A stretch of 64,000 nucleotides of DNA from CAVVJA01 sp963779485 (GTDB taxonomy: Bacteria; Actinomycetota; Actinomycetes; Mycobacteriales; Jatrophihabitantaceae), in the NCBI GenBank assembly GCA_963779485.1, contig CAVZYJ010000015.1, positions 15,333-79,332 on the forward strand, in the 5' to 3' direction. Position numbers and translations under genes: made by a program. The notes under the pieces are model-generated. The model did not search any database. It was given only the letters and a program-made list of their open reading frames with translations, and was not told the DNA's origin. Positions 35,285 to 44,375 of this stretch are shown in pieces (position 1 is the first letter of the stretch; each line of letters opens with the position of its first letter).

Positions 35285-36335
35285 TTGCGGGACGTGCAAG
35301 TTCTGATCACCGGCGGCGCGGGGTTCGTGGGGAGCACGATCGCGTCGGCCTGCGAGGACGCCGGCCACCATCCCGTGCTGATCGACGATCTCAGTCGTGG
35401 CGCCCGGGCCTTCACCGCCGGCCGCCCGTTCTACGAGGGCGATGTTGCTGACGGAGAGCTGCTGCGCCAGGTGTTCGCGGAGCACCCTGGCATCGCCGCC
35501 GCGGTCCACTGCGCCGGATCGATCGTCGTCCCTGAATCGGTCGAACGCCCGTTGCAGTACTACCGCAACAACGTGGCCAAAACCGTCGAGCTGATCGAGA
35601 ACCTGCACGGTCTCGGCTGCTCGCGCCTGCTGTTCGAGCTCGTCGGCGTCGATCTATGGGCCCAGCCCCGATCTGGTGGTGGACGAGAATTCGCCGATCT
35701 GCCCGACCAGTCCCTACGCCCGCACGAAGGCGATGGTCGAGGACGTGCTGCGGGACGCGGCTATCGCCGGCCTGGTCAGCGCAGTCGCACTGCGGTACTT
35801 CAATCCGGTTGGCGCCGATCCGAAGCTGCGCTCGGGGCTGCAGGTAGCGCATCCGACCCATGCGTGGGGCCGGCTGATCGCCGCGCACCAGTCCGGGGAG
35901 CCGTTCACCATCACGGGCGTCGACTGGCCAACTCGCGACGGGTCGGCGGTGCGGGACTTCGTCCACGTCTGGGATGTTGCCCGCGCCCACGTGGAGGTGC
36001 TCGAACAGTTCGACCGGCTCGTCGGCACCGGGTTCGAGGCCATCAACATCGGCACCGGCTCGGGCACGACGATCCGGGAACTCGTCGCCGCGTTCGAGGT
36101 CGCGGCTGGCGCCTCCCTCGAGGTGCACGAGGGGCCGGCCCGGCCGGGCGACGCGGTGGGTTGCTATGCATCAGTCGGCAAGGCGGCGACATTACTGGGT
36201 TGGCAAGCGAAGCGATCGGTCATCCAGGCGTTTCAGGATGGCCTGGCTTGGGCGCGCATCCGGGCCGACCGCCTCGCCGACGCCGACGGCGCGCGCCCGG
36301 CCGATCAGCGGCTCGCGCGGTACCAGTCGATGTAA
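35285..36335 (+). CDS. galE: UDP-glucose 4-epimerase GalE, with a one-base insertion near 35636
   Basis: This NAD-dependent short-chain epimerase interconverts UDP-glucose and UDP-galactose. The first frame shows the Rossmann motif TGGAGFVGS and AVHCAGSIVVPESV. The second shows the catalytic YARTK (in TSPYARTKAM) and the substrate region LRYFNPVGAD. The split is exact: the text reads TTC-G-AGCTCGTCGGCG, and deleting the G at 35636 restores the canonical FSSSASIYG. The repaired protein has 349 residues, a normal GalE length. The start is TTG at 35285 or, possibly, GTG at 35294. The 3' end overlaps the convergent epimerase by 31 bases. A sequencing error is the likeliest cause. Confidence 0.87.
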
Positions 36336-37207
36336 CGGCGCAGGCCGTCGTCGAAGCTGGTTGACGCCTGCCAACCCAGCAGGTCGGCGGCCTTCGCGGC
36401 TGAGATCTCCCGACCCCGGAAATCGCCCGGCCGGGCTTCGAGGAATTCCACGTCGATGGGACCCAAGATGGCGGCAATGGACTCGGTGATCCGGCGTACC
36501 GAGATCGGCTCGTTGCCTTCGAGGTTGAAGGTCTGGTCCTTGCCCTGGTCGGCCAGGCAGCGCACGTGAGCGTCGGCGAGATCCTCGACGTAGACGTAGT
36601 TGCGAAATTGCAAGCCGTCACCGTTGATCGTGATGGTCTCGCCGGCGAGAGCCTTGCGGACGAACATGGGAATGACGAGGGCGTCGCGCATCCGCGGACC
36701 GAACGGGATGCCATAGCGCAAGATCGTGAAGGGCACGCCGTACAGCTCCGAGTAGCTGTGCACGACGAGTTCGCTCGCGAGCTTGCTCGATGTGTAGAGG
36801 TGCCCGCTGCTCGGCAGGTGGAACGGCGAGTCCTCGGTCAGCGGTGCGTCGCCGGTGGCCCCGTTGTAAACCCAGACGGTGCTGGCCAGGATCGTTCGCC
36901 CGATGTCGTTGCGGCGCGCTGCTTCCCAGATGTGACTGGTGCCGAGGACGTTGCTGCGCACGGCGTCCACCGGTGCGTCGTACACGTCGTTGACGTTGGA
37001 TACCGCGGCCAGGTGGAAGAGCGCGTCGCATCCGACGGTGGCCTCGACGGTGGACTCGAGATCGGTGATGTCGATCTGACGATGGGCCACGTCGGGACGA
37101 TGGGGGCGCGCGGGGTCGAGCACGAGGACGTCGTGCCCGGCGGCGACGAGCCGATCGACGACGTGACCCCCGATGAAGCCGGCGCCGCCGGTCACTCCCA
37201 CTCGCAT
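36305..37207 (-). CDS. NAD-dependent epimerase/dehydratase (sugar nucleotide)
   Basis: This 300-residue extended short-chain dehydrogenase has the N-terminal TGGAGFIGGHVVDRL dinucleotide site, FHLAAVSNVND, an active-site Tyr-Lys pair in HLYTSSKLASE and LRYGIPFGPRM. It probably epimerises or dehydrates a nucleotide-sugar used by the neighbouring aminotransferase. Its ATG overlaps the aminotransferase stop (TGATG), and its 3' end overlaps galE by 31 bases in convergent orientation. It is the last gene of a four-gene coupled operon. The exact sugar is unknown. Confidence 0.92.
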   Translation of the reverse strand: MRVGVTGGAGFIGGHVVDRLVAAGHDVLVLDPARPHRPDVAHRQIDITDLESTVEATVGCDALFHLAAVSNVNDVYDAPVDAVRSNVLGTSHIWEAARRNDIGRTILASTVWVYNGATGDAPLTEDSPFHLPSSGHLYTSSKLASELVVHSYSELYGVPFTILRYGIPFGPRMRDALVIPMFVRKALAGETITINGDGLQFRNYVYVEDLADAHVRCLADQGKDQTFNLEGNEPISVRRITESIAAILGPIDVEFLEARPGDFRGREISAAKAADLLGWQASTSFDDGLRRYIDWYRASR

Positions 37208-38346
37208 CAGCTGGCAATCCCCTCAGGGCGCTGCACCGCGTCAAGGACCCGAGCGAGGCTTTCGAGCACGTAGTCCACTTCGGCGTCGCTCATGTCGGAG
37301 TGGATAGGTAGGCAAAGCTGGCGGGCACAGACATCCTCGGCGACCGGGAGCGGCGGCGTCGCCAGCTGGGCGAATACTGGTTCGCGGTGCAGCGGCGTCG
37401 CATAGACCTCCCCGCTCGGGGACACGCCCCGCTGACGCAGCGCGGCTTTGACGTCGACGCGGTCGAGATGCCGGTCGAGCAGGGCGACGTACTTGTAGTA
37501 ATTGGAAACGGCCTGATCCGGAAGGAGAATCGGCGTGATTCCGTCCAGGTCCAGCAGCGCAGCGTCATAGCGCTTGGCCACCGACGCGCGCGTCGCGATG
37601 AACTGGTCGAGCCGGCGCAGGTGGACCGACGCGATGGCGGCGTGGATCTCGCTCATCCGCCAGGCGTAGCCGAGCCGAATGTGTTCACCGCCCAGAAAAC
37701 CGGCCTTACCTTGGTCACGATAAACGACCGCCTCCTCGCGGAGGCGGTCGTCGGCGGTGACGATCATGCCCCCTTCCCCGGCGGTGATCACCTTCGTCGG
37801 GTAGAAGGAGAAGGTGCCGGCCACCCCGAACGTCCCGGCTGATCGTCCGCCCAACGAGCTGCCGTGGGCGTGGGCGGCATCCTCCACCAGGAACAGGCCG
37901 CGGCGATCGCACAGCTCGCGGATCGCGACGACGTCCGGGGCGACCATGCCGCCCACATGCACGATGATCACGCCGGCGGTCCGGGGCGTGAGCGCCGCCT
38001 CGACCGTCTCGGCGGTCAGGGCGAGGCTGGCTTCGGCCACGTCCGCGAACCGAGGTGTCGCGCCGGCATGCAGGACCGCGCCCGCGGTGGCGAAGAACGT
38101 GTTGGCCGGCACGACCACCTCGCGCCCGGCCACGCCGAGCGCCCGCAGTGTGATCTCCAACGCGCTGGTGCCGCTGCTCACCGCCACCGCGTGCGGAGAC
38201 TGGTGACGGGCGGCAAAGCTGGCCTCGAGATCGCGGGTGCGGGGACCCAACGTCAGCGAGCCGGTCTGGAGCGACTCGTCAATCATTCCCAGGATCTCGG
38301 CCCGGTCCTCCGGAGAGAACACCAGGCGGGCGGCGGGGATGTTCAA
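37207..38346 (-). CDS. DegT/DnrJ/EryC1/StrS-family PLP aminotransferase
   Basis: The 379-residue PLP enzyme makes amino-sugars by transamination of keto-sugars. Features include the N-terminal SSGTSALEITLRALG region, DxxxAHAHGSS (VEDAAHAHGSS) for cofactor binding and the Schiff-base lysine in SFYPTKVITAGEGG. The C-terminal domain is complete. The start overlaps the transporter stop (4 bases), and the stop overlaps the epimerase start. With the epimerase it could make a 3- or 4-amino sugar for a surface glycan. Confidence 0.94.
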   Translation of the reverse strand: MNIPAARLVFSPEDRAEILGMIDESLQTGSLTLGPRTRDLEASFAARHQSPHAVAVSSGTSALEITLRALGVAGREVVVPANTFFATAGAVLHAGATPRFADVAEASLALTAETVEAALTPRTAGVIIVHVGGMVAPDVVAIRELCDRRGLFLVEDAAHAHGSSLGGRSAGTFGVAGTFSFYPTKVITAGEGGMIVTADDRLREEAVVYRDQGKAGFLGGEHIRLGYAWRMSEIHAAIASVHLRRLDQFIATRASVAKRYDAALLDLDGITPILLPDQAVSNYYKYVALLDRHLDRVDVKAALRQRGVSPSGEVYATPLHREPVFAQLATPPLPVAEDVCARQLCLPIHSDMSDAEVDYVLESLARVLDAVQRPEGIAS

Positions 38347-39293
38347 CGGGCTCCTCGGTCAGACTCGGCCGGGCGGGCCAGCGGGCGGAATGCCTTCGCG
38401 ACGCTACCGTGTCCGACCTCGGACTGCCCGGCGGATACCCGATAGGTGGCACCGGTCACGGTGATGCGCGGGTTGCCGGCGAGGTGCCAGAGGCCGATGA
38501 GCGCGACGAGAAGTGCAACCACGATGGCGATCGTCTCGTCGCCGTCGAAGATGATGTGCTCCCCGAACAGCCACACCCCCGCGACACAGGCCGCCACCGG
38601 TTCGACGACGGCGACGATGGGCAGCGACATGCTCAGGCTGCCCGACTGGTAGAGGCTCTGCACGAGCAAGACCGCGGGCACGCCGGCCGCCAACAACGCC
38701 CAGAACGACCAATGCTCGTACAGCGGGCCGCCGTGCCGCAGCGCCTGCGAGAACTCTTTGGTCAGGACGGCCACGAAGGCGTTCGACAGGCCGGCCGCCA
38801 GCCCGAGCAGCGCCGCCCGCCGCCGGCCGTACCGGCGCACCCCGATCAGCGCCAAGGCGCCGACGATGGCCACCGTGATGCTGCCGGTCAGCCACCAGGC
38901 CATCGTGTGCGGGGACTCCGCGCCCTGCCCGTGCGGCGTGGCGAAGATGAGGAACACGGCCAGACCGGCCACGACCGCCGCGACGGCGGCCCACTCGGCC
39001 GGATGCAGCGCCTCGCCGGTGCGAATCGCCACCAGCACCAGCGCGAACACGAGCGTGGTCGACATGAGCGGCTGAACGGCAACCAGGGAGCCATGCCGCA
39101 GGGCCCAGATCTGCAGCACCAGGCCCAGGACGCTGGCCACGACTCCGATCAGCCAGAGGGGTCGGCGGGCCAGCCGTGCGAGCAGGCTCACTTTCAGCGC
39201 ATGGTCGTGGGGCACCTCGGCGGCGGCTCGCTCCTGCAAGGCAACCGACGCGCCGAAGGCCAAAGCAGCACCGAGCGCAAGAAGGTAGATCAT
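38343..39293 (-). CDS. DMT-superfamily (EamA-like) membrane transporter
   Basis: The 316-residue product has about ten transmembrane segments arranged as two repeats. It fits the DMT family, with typical features such as QPLMSTTLVFALVLVAI in the fourth helix and VVEPVAACVAGVWLFGE in the ninth. Members move small metabolites or lipid-linked sugars. The ATG overlaps the upstream membrane-protein stop and the stop overlaps the aminotransferase start, so it belongs to the same coupled operon. A role in moving a glycan precursor across the membrane is inference. The last 35 residues are a basic tail. Confidence 0.85.
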   Translation of the reverse strand: MIYLLALGAALAFGASVALQERAAAEVPHDHALKVSLLARLARRPLWLIGVVASVLGLVLQIWALRHGSLVAVQPLMSTTLVFALVLVAIRTGEALHPAEWAAVAAVVAGLAVFLIFATPHGQGAESPHTMAWWLTGSITVAIVGALALIGVRRYGRRRAALLGLAAGLSNAFVAVLTKEFSQALRHGGPLYEHWSFWALLAAGVPAVLLVQSLYQSGSLSMSLPIVAVVEPVAACVAGVWLFGEHIIFDGDETIAIVVALLVALIGLWHLAGNPRITVTGATYRVSAGQSEVGHGSVAKAFRPLARPAESDRGAR

Positions 39294-40669
39294 CCACCCG
39301 CCCCGGATGGCTGAAGCCGGGCCGCGCTAGTTAAGAGGCAGCTGTGGTCGATCGCGTAATAGTCCCAGTGATCGTCGGCATACACCAGCCGAATACCGAC
39401 CGTGTCTCCGGAACAGCCGCGCCCGGATGCGGCCATCCGGGCCAACAGTTGCGGCTCGTTGGTGTGCACGTGGCTCGGGATCTGGTGAAAAACCAGCACC
39501 TCGTCGACTCGGCGTTCTCGCAAAAAGTCCGAATAATCGTGTTCAGATGCGAACATACCGCCCCAGATACTCTCCGGGAAGAACTCCGAGTCCAACCGGC
39601 CGCCGGCCCGCATCACCTGGTACATGCCGACCTTGCCGTCCGAGGTCCGCAGCACGCGGTAGGTGAGTCCGGGCCGGAACGCAGAGCTCGTCACGAAGCG
39701 AGCCATCGCCTGATCCGGCTCGCGCCCAAGTGATGACCAGGAGTAGCCAGCATCAAGCGGTGCGAGTAACGCGACGTTCGCGGCAACGGCGATGGCCGTG
39801 AGCCCGGCTGGCCACCAGCGCGCCGCACGGTGCCCCAGGGCCATTGCGAGAACCGGGGGCACGAACAGGCCCAGCCGGATGAGGACCGTCCCGGTGAACT
39901 GCCACACCTTCGTCGCCAGCGAGGTCTCGGTGAACACCGGCGAGTTGATCACTGGCCAGATGGCGGGCGCGGCGATCGCGACCGAGATGAGGTAGCAGCC
40001 GAGCAGAGCGCGGCGGTGCGGCTCCCACCGCAGCCGGAGGAGCACCAGGATCGCGGCGATGGGCAGCACGACGGCGACGTGGGTCAGCTGGGCCAGACCC
40101 ACGGCGAGCACCGCCCACAACCGCCGGTCCCGGCGCCACCACCCGATGCCCAACGTCAGCAGCGCGCTGCCCCACAGGAACGGCAGCTGGCCGGACAGAG
40201 GCGCGAGAACGAGGATCGGATTGGTCAGGACCAGGACCGCCCACCAGGGCCGGCGGATCTCGGGGAATGCCCAGAAGGTAGCCGCGATCAGGCCGAGCAC
40301 GCCGACGACGAGCACGAGGGTGACGGCCCACTCACCGAGCAACGGCCACAGCAGTGCCGCGACCAGCCACGGCAGCGCTCCGTAGGGGAAGGTCAGCGCC
40401 GTACCGTGGCCGAGGACCGGCATGCGCCACGGGATGCCGTGGCCGTGCCACAGTTGGCTGTTGATCCACCAGGCGTGGGCGTAGTTGATGAGGCTGTCAT
40501 GGGTGACGACGATGCGGTGCCGCGCGAGAAGCGCGAGGATGACGACCCACGCCAGCACGACGACTCCCAGCGCGAGTCGCCCCGCTCGCTCCAGCGCACC
40601 GTTCGCCGCGCTGGACTCGGCAACAGGGTCGCCGTTCGTGCCGGTTAGCGCCGCCACTACGACCTTCAT
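39290..40669 (-). CDS. Multi-pass membrane protein, possible GT-C-type glycosyltransferase
   Basis: This 459-residue protein has about nine transmembrane helices (residues 30 to about 330) and a C-terminal extracytoplasmic region. The loop after the first helix reads VVTHDSLINYAHAWWINSQLW and could correspond to the first periplasmic loop of GT-C proteins, where an Asp is catalytic, but the usual DE/DD pair is not obvious. The ATG at 40669 begins MKVVVAALT; the frame is open much further, to 41338, but that part reads as the antisense of the deacetylase gene. This is the first gene of the four-gene overlapping operon. The function remains uncertain. Confidence 0.65.
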   Translation of the reverse strand: MKVVVAALTGTNGDPVAESSAANGALERAGRLALGVVVLAWVVILALLARHRIVVTHDSLINYAHAWWINSQLWHGHGIPWRMPVLGHGTALTFPYGALPWLVAALLWPLLGEWAVTLVLVVGVLGLIAATFWAFPEIRRPWWAVLVLTNPILVLAPLSGQLPFLWGSALLTLGIGWWRRDRRLWAVLAVGLAQLTHVAVVLPIAAILVLLRLRWEPHRRALLGCYLISVAIAAPAIWPVINSPVFTETSLATKVWQFTGTVLIRLGLFVPPVLAMALGHRAARWWPAGLTAIAVAANVALLAPLDAGYSWSSLGREPDQAMARFVTSSAFRPGLTYRVLRTSDGKVGMYQVMRAGGRLDSEFFPESIWGGMFASEHDYSDFLRERRVDEVLVFHQIPSHVHTNEPQLLARMAASGRGCSGDTVGIRLVYADDHWDYYAIDHSCLLTSAARLQPSGAGG

Positions 40670-41873
40670 CCGGGTCCTTGTCGGGGCCGGGTCCGCCGCT
40701 GTTGCTCTGCCCGCCCTCGCCATTGTCGGAGACGGCTCGGCCGCCACGCTGGGCACCGCCCTCCCGGGAGTGGCGATCGCGCTGCTGAGCGCGGCGCTCG
40801 TGCTTCGGCTGCGGCGCCGGCCGCCCAGTCTGCTGGGCGGCGTGATCGTGGCGCTGGCCGGGTGGCTGCTCTCACAGGCTCGTCCGGGCGCACTCGATTG
40901 GTTCCTCGCGGCCCTGCTCGGACTCGGCGTCGCCGTGGCCTGGCCGGCTCCGGATCGACGTCCGCGGTGGGGCGATCCGGCCGTGCTGCTCCCGTTCGTC
41001 GCTGCGGTCGTAGCGCTGACGGTCATCGCGGCTGTCTCGGAGCCGGCCAGCGCGTCGACGTGGGGAGCCTTGGCGACCGGATTCATCCTGGTCGTCGGGG
41101 CCGGCGTGCTCCGACGCGACTCCGACCCGGTGCCCGGCCGGCGCGGCGGACGGGGAGGACTTGTGCCCGGCGCCGGCCTGGTCGCCACGCTGCTCCTGGG
41201 CGTCTGGATTGGCGCCAACTCGCCGTCGGCCTCCTGGTTCGGGCCGATGATCTCGCATGGGCCGCGGGATCGGCCCGAGGTGGCGATCACCTTCGATGAC
41301 GGCCCCAATGCCGACGCCACGCTGGCCATTGCCCACATCCTCGACGCCTACGGAGCCAAGGGGGCGTTCTTCAGCGTCGGCAAGGCGGTGGTCGCCCGCC
41401 CGGACATCACTCGGGCGTTGCTCACCGACGGGCAGCTGGTGGCCAATCACTCCTACCTGCACGACTCGGTGCGCTGGCTCGATCCACGCTATCCGGAGCT
41501 GACCCGCGCCCAGCGCGCGATCCGCGCCGAAACCGGAGTGTGCCCGACCTTCTACCGGCCGCCGCACGGCCAGCACACGCCGTTCATGGCCTATGCCGTG
41601 CACGCGAATCGCATGCGGATGATCGGTTGGGATGTGTCGGTGGGCGACTGGGCGACGTCGAACCCGCAGACCATCGCCGATCGGGTGCTTCGCAAGGTCC
41701 GCCGAGGTTCGATCATCGACCTGCACGACGGCCTGGACGGGAGGGTGAACGTCGATCGCCGGGTGTTGGTCCAGGCGATGCCACTCATCCTCGACGGGCT
41801 GCGCGCCCGCGGCCTGCAGGTCGTCCGGCTGGATCGGCTGCTCGGCATCAGCGGGTACCGCAACCACTGCTGA
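40638..41873 (+). CDS. Membrane-anchored polysaccharide deacetylase (CE4/NodB domain)
   Basis: The product has five or so N-terminal transmembrane helices and a C-terminal CE4 domain. CE4 motifs are visible in order: ITFDDGPN (metal and catalytic Asp), NHSYLHD (metal His pair), RPPHGQH and IIDLHDG. Such enzymes remove N-acetyl groups from peptidoglycan or surface polysaccharide. The GTG at 40638 gives 411 residues but overlaps the start of the divergent membrane-protein gene by 32 bases; an alternative GTG is at 40770. The fusion of a multi-helix anchor to CE4 is less common than a single anchor. Confidence 0.88.
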   Translation: MPVSAATTTFIRVLVGAGSAAVALPALAIVGDGSAATLGTALPGVAIALLSAALVLRLRRRPPSLLGGVIVALAGWLLSQARPGALDWFLAALLGLGVAVAWPAPDRRPRWGDPAVLLPFVAAVVALTVIAAVSEPASASTWGALATGFILVVGAGVLRRDSDPVPGRRGGRGGLVPGAGLVATLLLGVWIGANSPSASWFGPMISHGPRDRPEVAITFDDGPNADATLAIAHILDAYGAKGAFFSVGKAVVARPDITRALLTDGQLVANHSYLHDSVRWLDPRYPELTRAQRAIRAETGVCPTFYRPPHGQHTPFMAYAVHANRMRMIGWDVSVGDWATSNPQTIADRVLRKVRRGSIIDLHDGLDGRVNVDRRVLVQAMPLILDGLRARGLQVVRLDRLLGISGYRNHC

Positions 41874-41884
41874 CTCTCGGCCGA

Positions 41885-42763
41885 TCACGGTTCGGCGGCG
41901 TTCCCACTGCGCTCGGCCACCGACAACGTGGGTACCGCGGCCGGTAGGGTTCGGCGCACCCGACCGCCCACTCGCGACCTTCCGCGAGCCACGCGGCGAG
42001 CAGCGACCACGATCATCACCGCGTCGATCACCGCGTCGCTCATCTTGGTCCGGGACCGAAAGACCGGCACCGGCAGCAGCACATCATTGCGAACCGTGTA
42101 GCCCAGCCGGCACAGCACGACGGCCACCTCGACCGTTTCGCTGTAGCGATAGCCCCGATAGAAGCGCAACGCATCGGCCAAGGCCGCGGCGCGAAACACC
42201 CGGTAGCCCGATTCGACGTCGAGCAGCGGTGCCTTGGCCCACCAGGTGGCCCAGCGGCTGAGCACGGCGTTGCCCAGCCGCTTGTACCGGGGATAGTCAG
42301 ACAAGTCCCGTTGAGCGAGCACCGCGTCGGCCTGCTCCTCGACCGCCACTCGGACCAGCTCGTCGAGGGAGTGCGGGTCGTGCTGACCATCTGCGTCGAC
42401 CGTGCACACCAGGGTGTCTCCAGGCAGCTCGCCCGCGCGAACCCGCGCCGCTAGCCGGGAGAACGCGAGATAGTAGGCGGCCGACATCCCGCGATTGACG
42501 TCGATGGTGAGCAACTCGGCGTGCGGGTGGGCGGGCAGCCAGGCCTGGACGAGCTCTCGGGTCCGGTCGGTCGAGCCGTCGTCGACGATGACCAGTTCGT
42601 GGACCAGGCCGGACAACCGGTCGAGGACCTCGATGACCGTGGGCTCCTCGTTGTACGCGGGAACCACGGCGATCAGGCGAGGAGCCGACGGTTCCTTACC
42701 CTCACGACTCGGCTCGGCGGCCACATCCACGATTGGACTCCTACGACGCTCGGCTGGCAGCAC
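41885..42763 (-). CDS. Family 2 glycosyltransferase
   Basis: The 292-residue GT-A enzyme carries IAVVPAYNEEPTVIEVLD, LVIVDDGSTDRT and the metal-binding DxD motif in CTVDADGQHDP, followed by the acceptor-side LLDVESGYRVF. No transmembrane helices are evident, so it is cytosolic or peripheral. It resembles polyprenyl-phosphate mannosyl/glucosyl transferases, for which the donor is UDP- or GDP-sugar. Its stop is 11 bases from the deacetylase stop (convergent). It fits the surface-glycan region. The first 20 residues may be part of an overlong N terminus. Confidence 0.92.
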   Translation of the reverse strand: MLPAERRRSPIVDVAAEPSREGKEPSAPRLIAVVPAYNEEPTVIEVLDRLSGLVHELVIVDDGSTDRTRELVQAWLPAHPHAELLTIDVNRGMSAAYYLAFSRLAARVRAGELPGDTLVCTVDADGQHDPHSLDELVRVAVEEQADAVLAQRDLSDYPRYKRLGNAVLSRWATWWAKAPLLDVESGYRVFRAAALADALRFYRGYRYSETVEVAVVLCRLGYTVRNDVLLPVPVFRSRTKMSDAVIDAVMIVVAARRVARGRSRVGGRVRRTLPAAVPTLSVAERSGNAAEP

Positions 42764-42942
42764 CCAGTAACCGCACGGGTCTCCGGGCCGGCCCTAGCGT
42801 AGCGAAACCCGGTGACGACGATGGCCGGCGAATGCTGCCCCGCGGGCACAGCGACATGTGCTTTCCTTACCGCCGTGACGGGCGTTCGGGTCTGTGGCGC
42901 AACACGCGGTCGGACGACGCTGACCCGTGCCGGATAGCCAGC

Positions 42943-44307
42943 ATGGATATCGAATCGGTATCGGTCGTCAACGGCGCGTTTCCCGTCGTCGTCATCGTCG
43001 TGACCATGCTCAGCCTGCTGGCGAGCATCGGCTGGCGCGCGACCCAGACCCGTCGACGGGGCGCGTCGTCCCCGGAATGGTCGGAGCCAGAGATGCGCCG
43101 GCGTCCGGCCTGGCGGTGGCAGTTACTGCTGGGCATTCCGATCGCGCTGGCCATCGTTGGGCTCGCGGCGCTCATCGACGACGGTTTCGCGCTCATCCCG
43201 TACCAGTTCCCCAACTCGTTCTACGCGTGGTTCGCGTTCATACCTTTGGCGATCGCGTTTTGCGCTATCGGCTGGCGCGGGGCGCCCTGGTGGCGCCGGG
43301 TCACGTCGCTGCTCTCAGTGGGCCTGGCCGGCGTTTTCGCCCTCACCGTGGTTAACGAGCACTACCAGTACTACCCGAACATCGGCACGCTGCTCGGCAA
43401 AGAGGCCCAGTACGAGGTCAATGACGCTCAGCTCAAACAGGCGCAGGCCGATTACCGCAAGACGAAGAAGCTGCCCGACCACGGCTTCACGCTCAGCGAG
43501 TCGATCCCCGGAACGAAGTCCGGATTCCAAGCCCGCGACGCCTTCATCTGGTTGCCGCCGGTCTGGGTGGAGTCACCGACTCCGAAGCTCCCCGTGGTCG
43601 AGCTGCTGCACGGCTCGCCGGGCGCTCCCGACGACTGGACCCGGGCGGGATTCGCCGACCAGACCGCGGGAATGTATGCGCTCGCCCACGACGGCCGCGC
43701 GCCGATTCTGGTGATGCCCGACTCGAACGGCTCCGACGCGGGTGACACCGAGTGCGTCGACAGCAACCGTGGCCATGCCGAGACCTACCTCACCGAGGAC
43801 GTCCCCGCTTTCGTGCGCAAGACGTTCAACGCCGCGACAACCGACCGATCGATGGCCGTGGCTGGCGAATCCGCTGGCGGGATGTGTGCTCTGATGCTCG
43901 CCCTGCGCCATCCCGATACCTATGCCGCCTTCGGTGATTACGCCGGACTTACCAGCCCGACGGTCGCTCAGAGCGTCGATGCCAACCAGACCACGGCGGC
44001 CCTCTTCGGCGGCGACCGCGACGAATACAACGAACACGATCCGTTATGGCTGCTGCAGAACAAGAAATTTCCCGACACCGCCGGCTGGTTCGAAGTCGGG
44101 CTCAGCGACTCCGATCCGCTCGCCGCGCAACGGAAGTTGGTGCCGCTGGCCCGAGCGGCCGGAGTGCTGACGTGCGCGCGGGAAGTGCCGGGGGCGCACG
44201 ACTACACCTTCGCGGCACAGGCGTTCCGTGATTCCTACCCGTGGCTTTCGTCTCGCTTGAAGAGCGGTCCGGAGCCCCCGATCGCGGTATCGGTCTGCAG
44301 CCCCTGA
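42943..44307 (+). CDS. Membrane-anchored alpha/beta-hydrolase (esterase D-like)
   Basis: The 454-residue product has four N-terminal transmembrane helices (residues 1 to about 140), then an extracytoplasmic alpha/beta-hydrolase domain. The nucleophile elbow AVAGESAGGMC (GxSxG) is present, with LPVVELLHGSPGAPDDW before it and a C-terminal GAHDYTF carrying the probable His. Actinobacterial proteins of this layout resemble mycolyltransferase/esterase folds. The frame extends upstream, but the ATG at 42943 begins the first membrane helix. A second gene of the same type starts at 63340. Confidence 0.88.
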   Translation: MDIESVSVVNGAFPVVVIVVTMLSLLASIGWRATQTRRRGASSPEWSEPEMRRRPAWRWQLLLGIPIALAIVGLAALIDDGFALIPYQFPNSFYAWFAFIPLAIAFCAIGWRGAPWWRRVTSLLSVGLAGVFALTVVNEHYQYYPNIGTLLGKEAQYEVNDAQLKQAQADYRKTKKLPDHGFTLSESIPGTKSGFQARDAFIWLPPVWVESPTPKLPVVELLHGSPGAPDDWTRAGFADQTAGMYALAHDGRAPILVMPDSNGSDAGDTECVDSNRGHAETYLTEDVPAFVRKTFNAATTDRSMAVAGESAGGMCALMLALRHPDTYAAFGDYAGLTSPTVAQSVDANQTTAALFGGDRDEYNEHDPLWLLQNKKFPDTAGWFEVGLSDSDPLAAQRKLVPLARAAGVLTCAREVPGAHDYTFAAQAFRDSYPWLSSRLKSGPEPPIAVSVCSP

Positions 44308-44375
44308 GCCGCTACGCTGCACCCGTGCGTCATCCGTGTTGCCCACGGTGACCATCACAACCCGGCGGTGTCACC

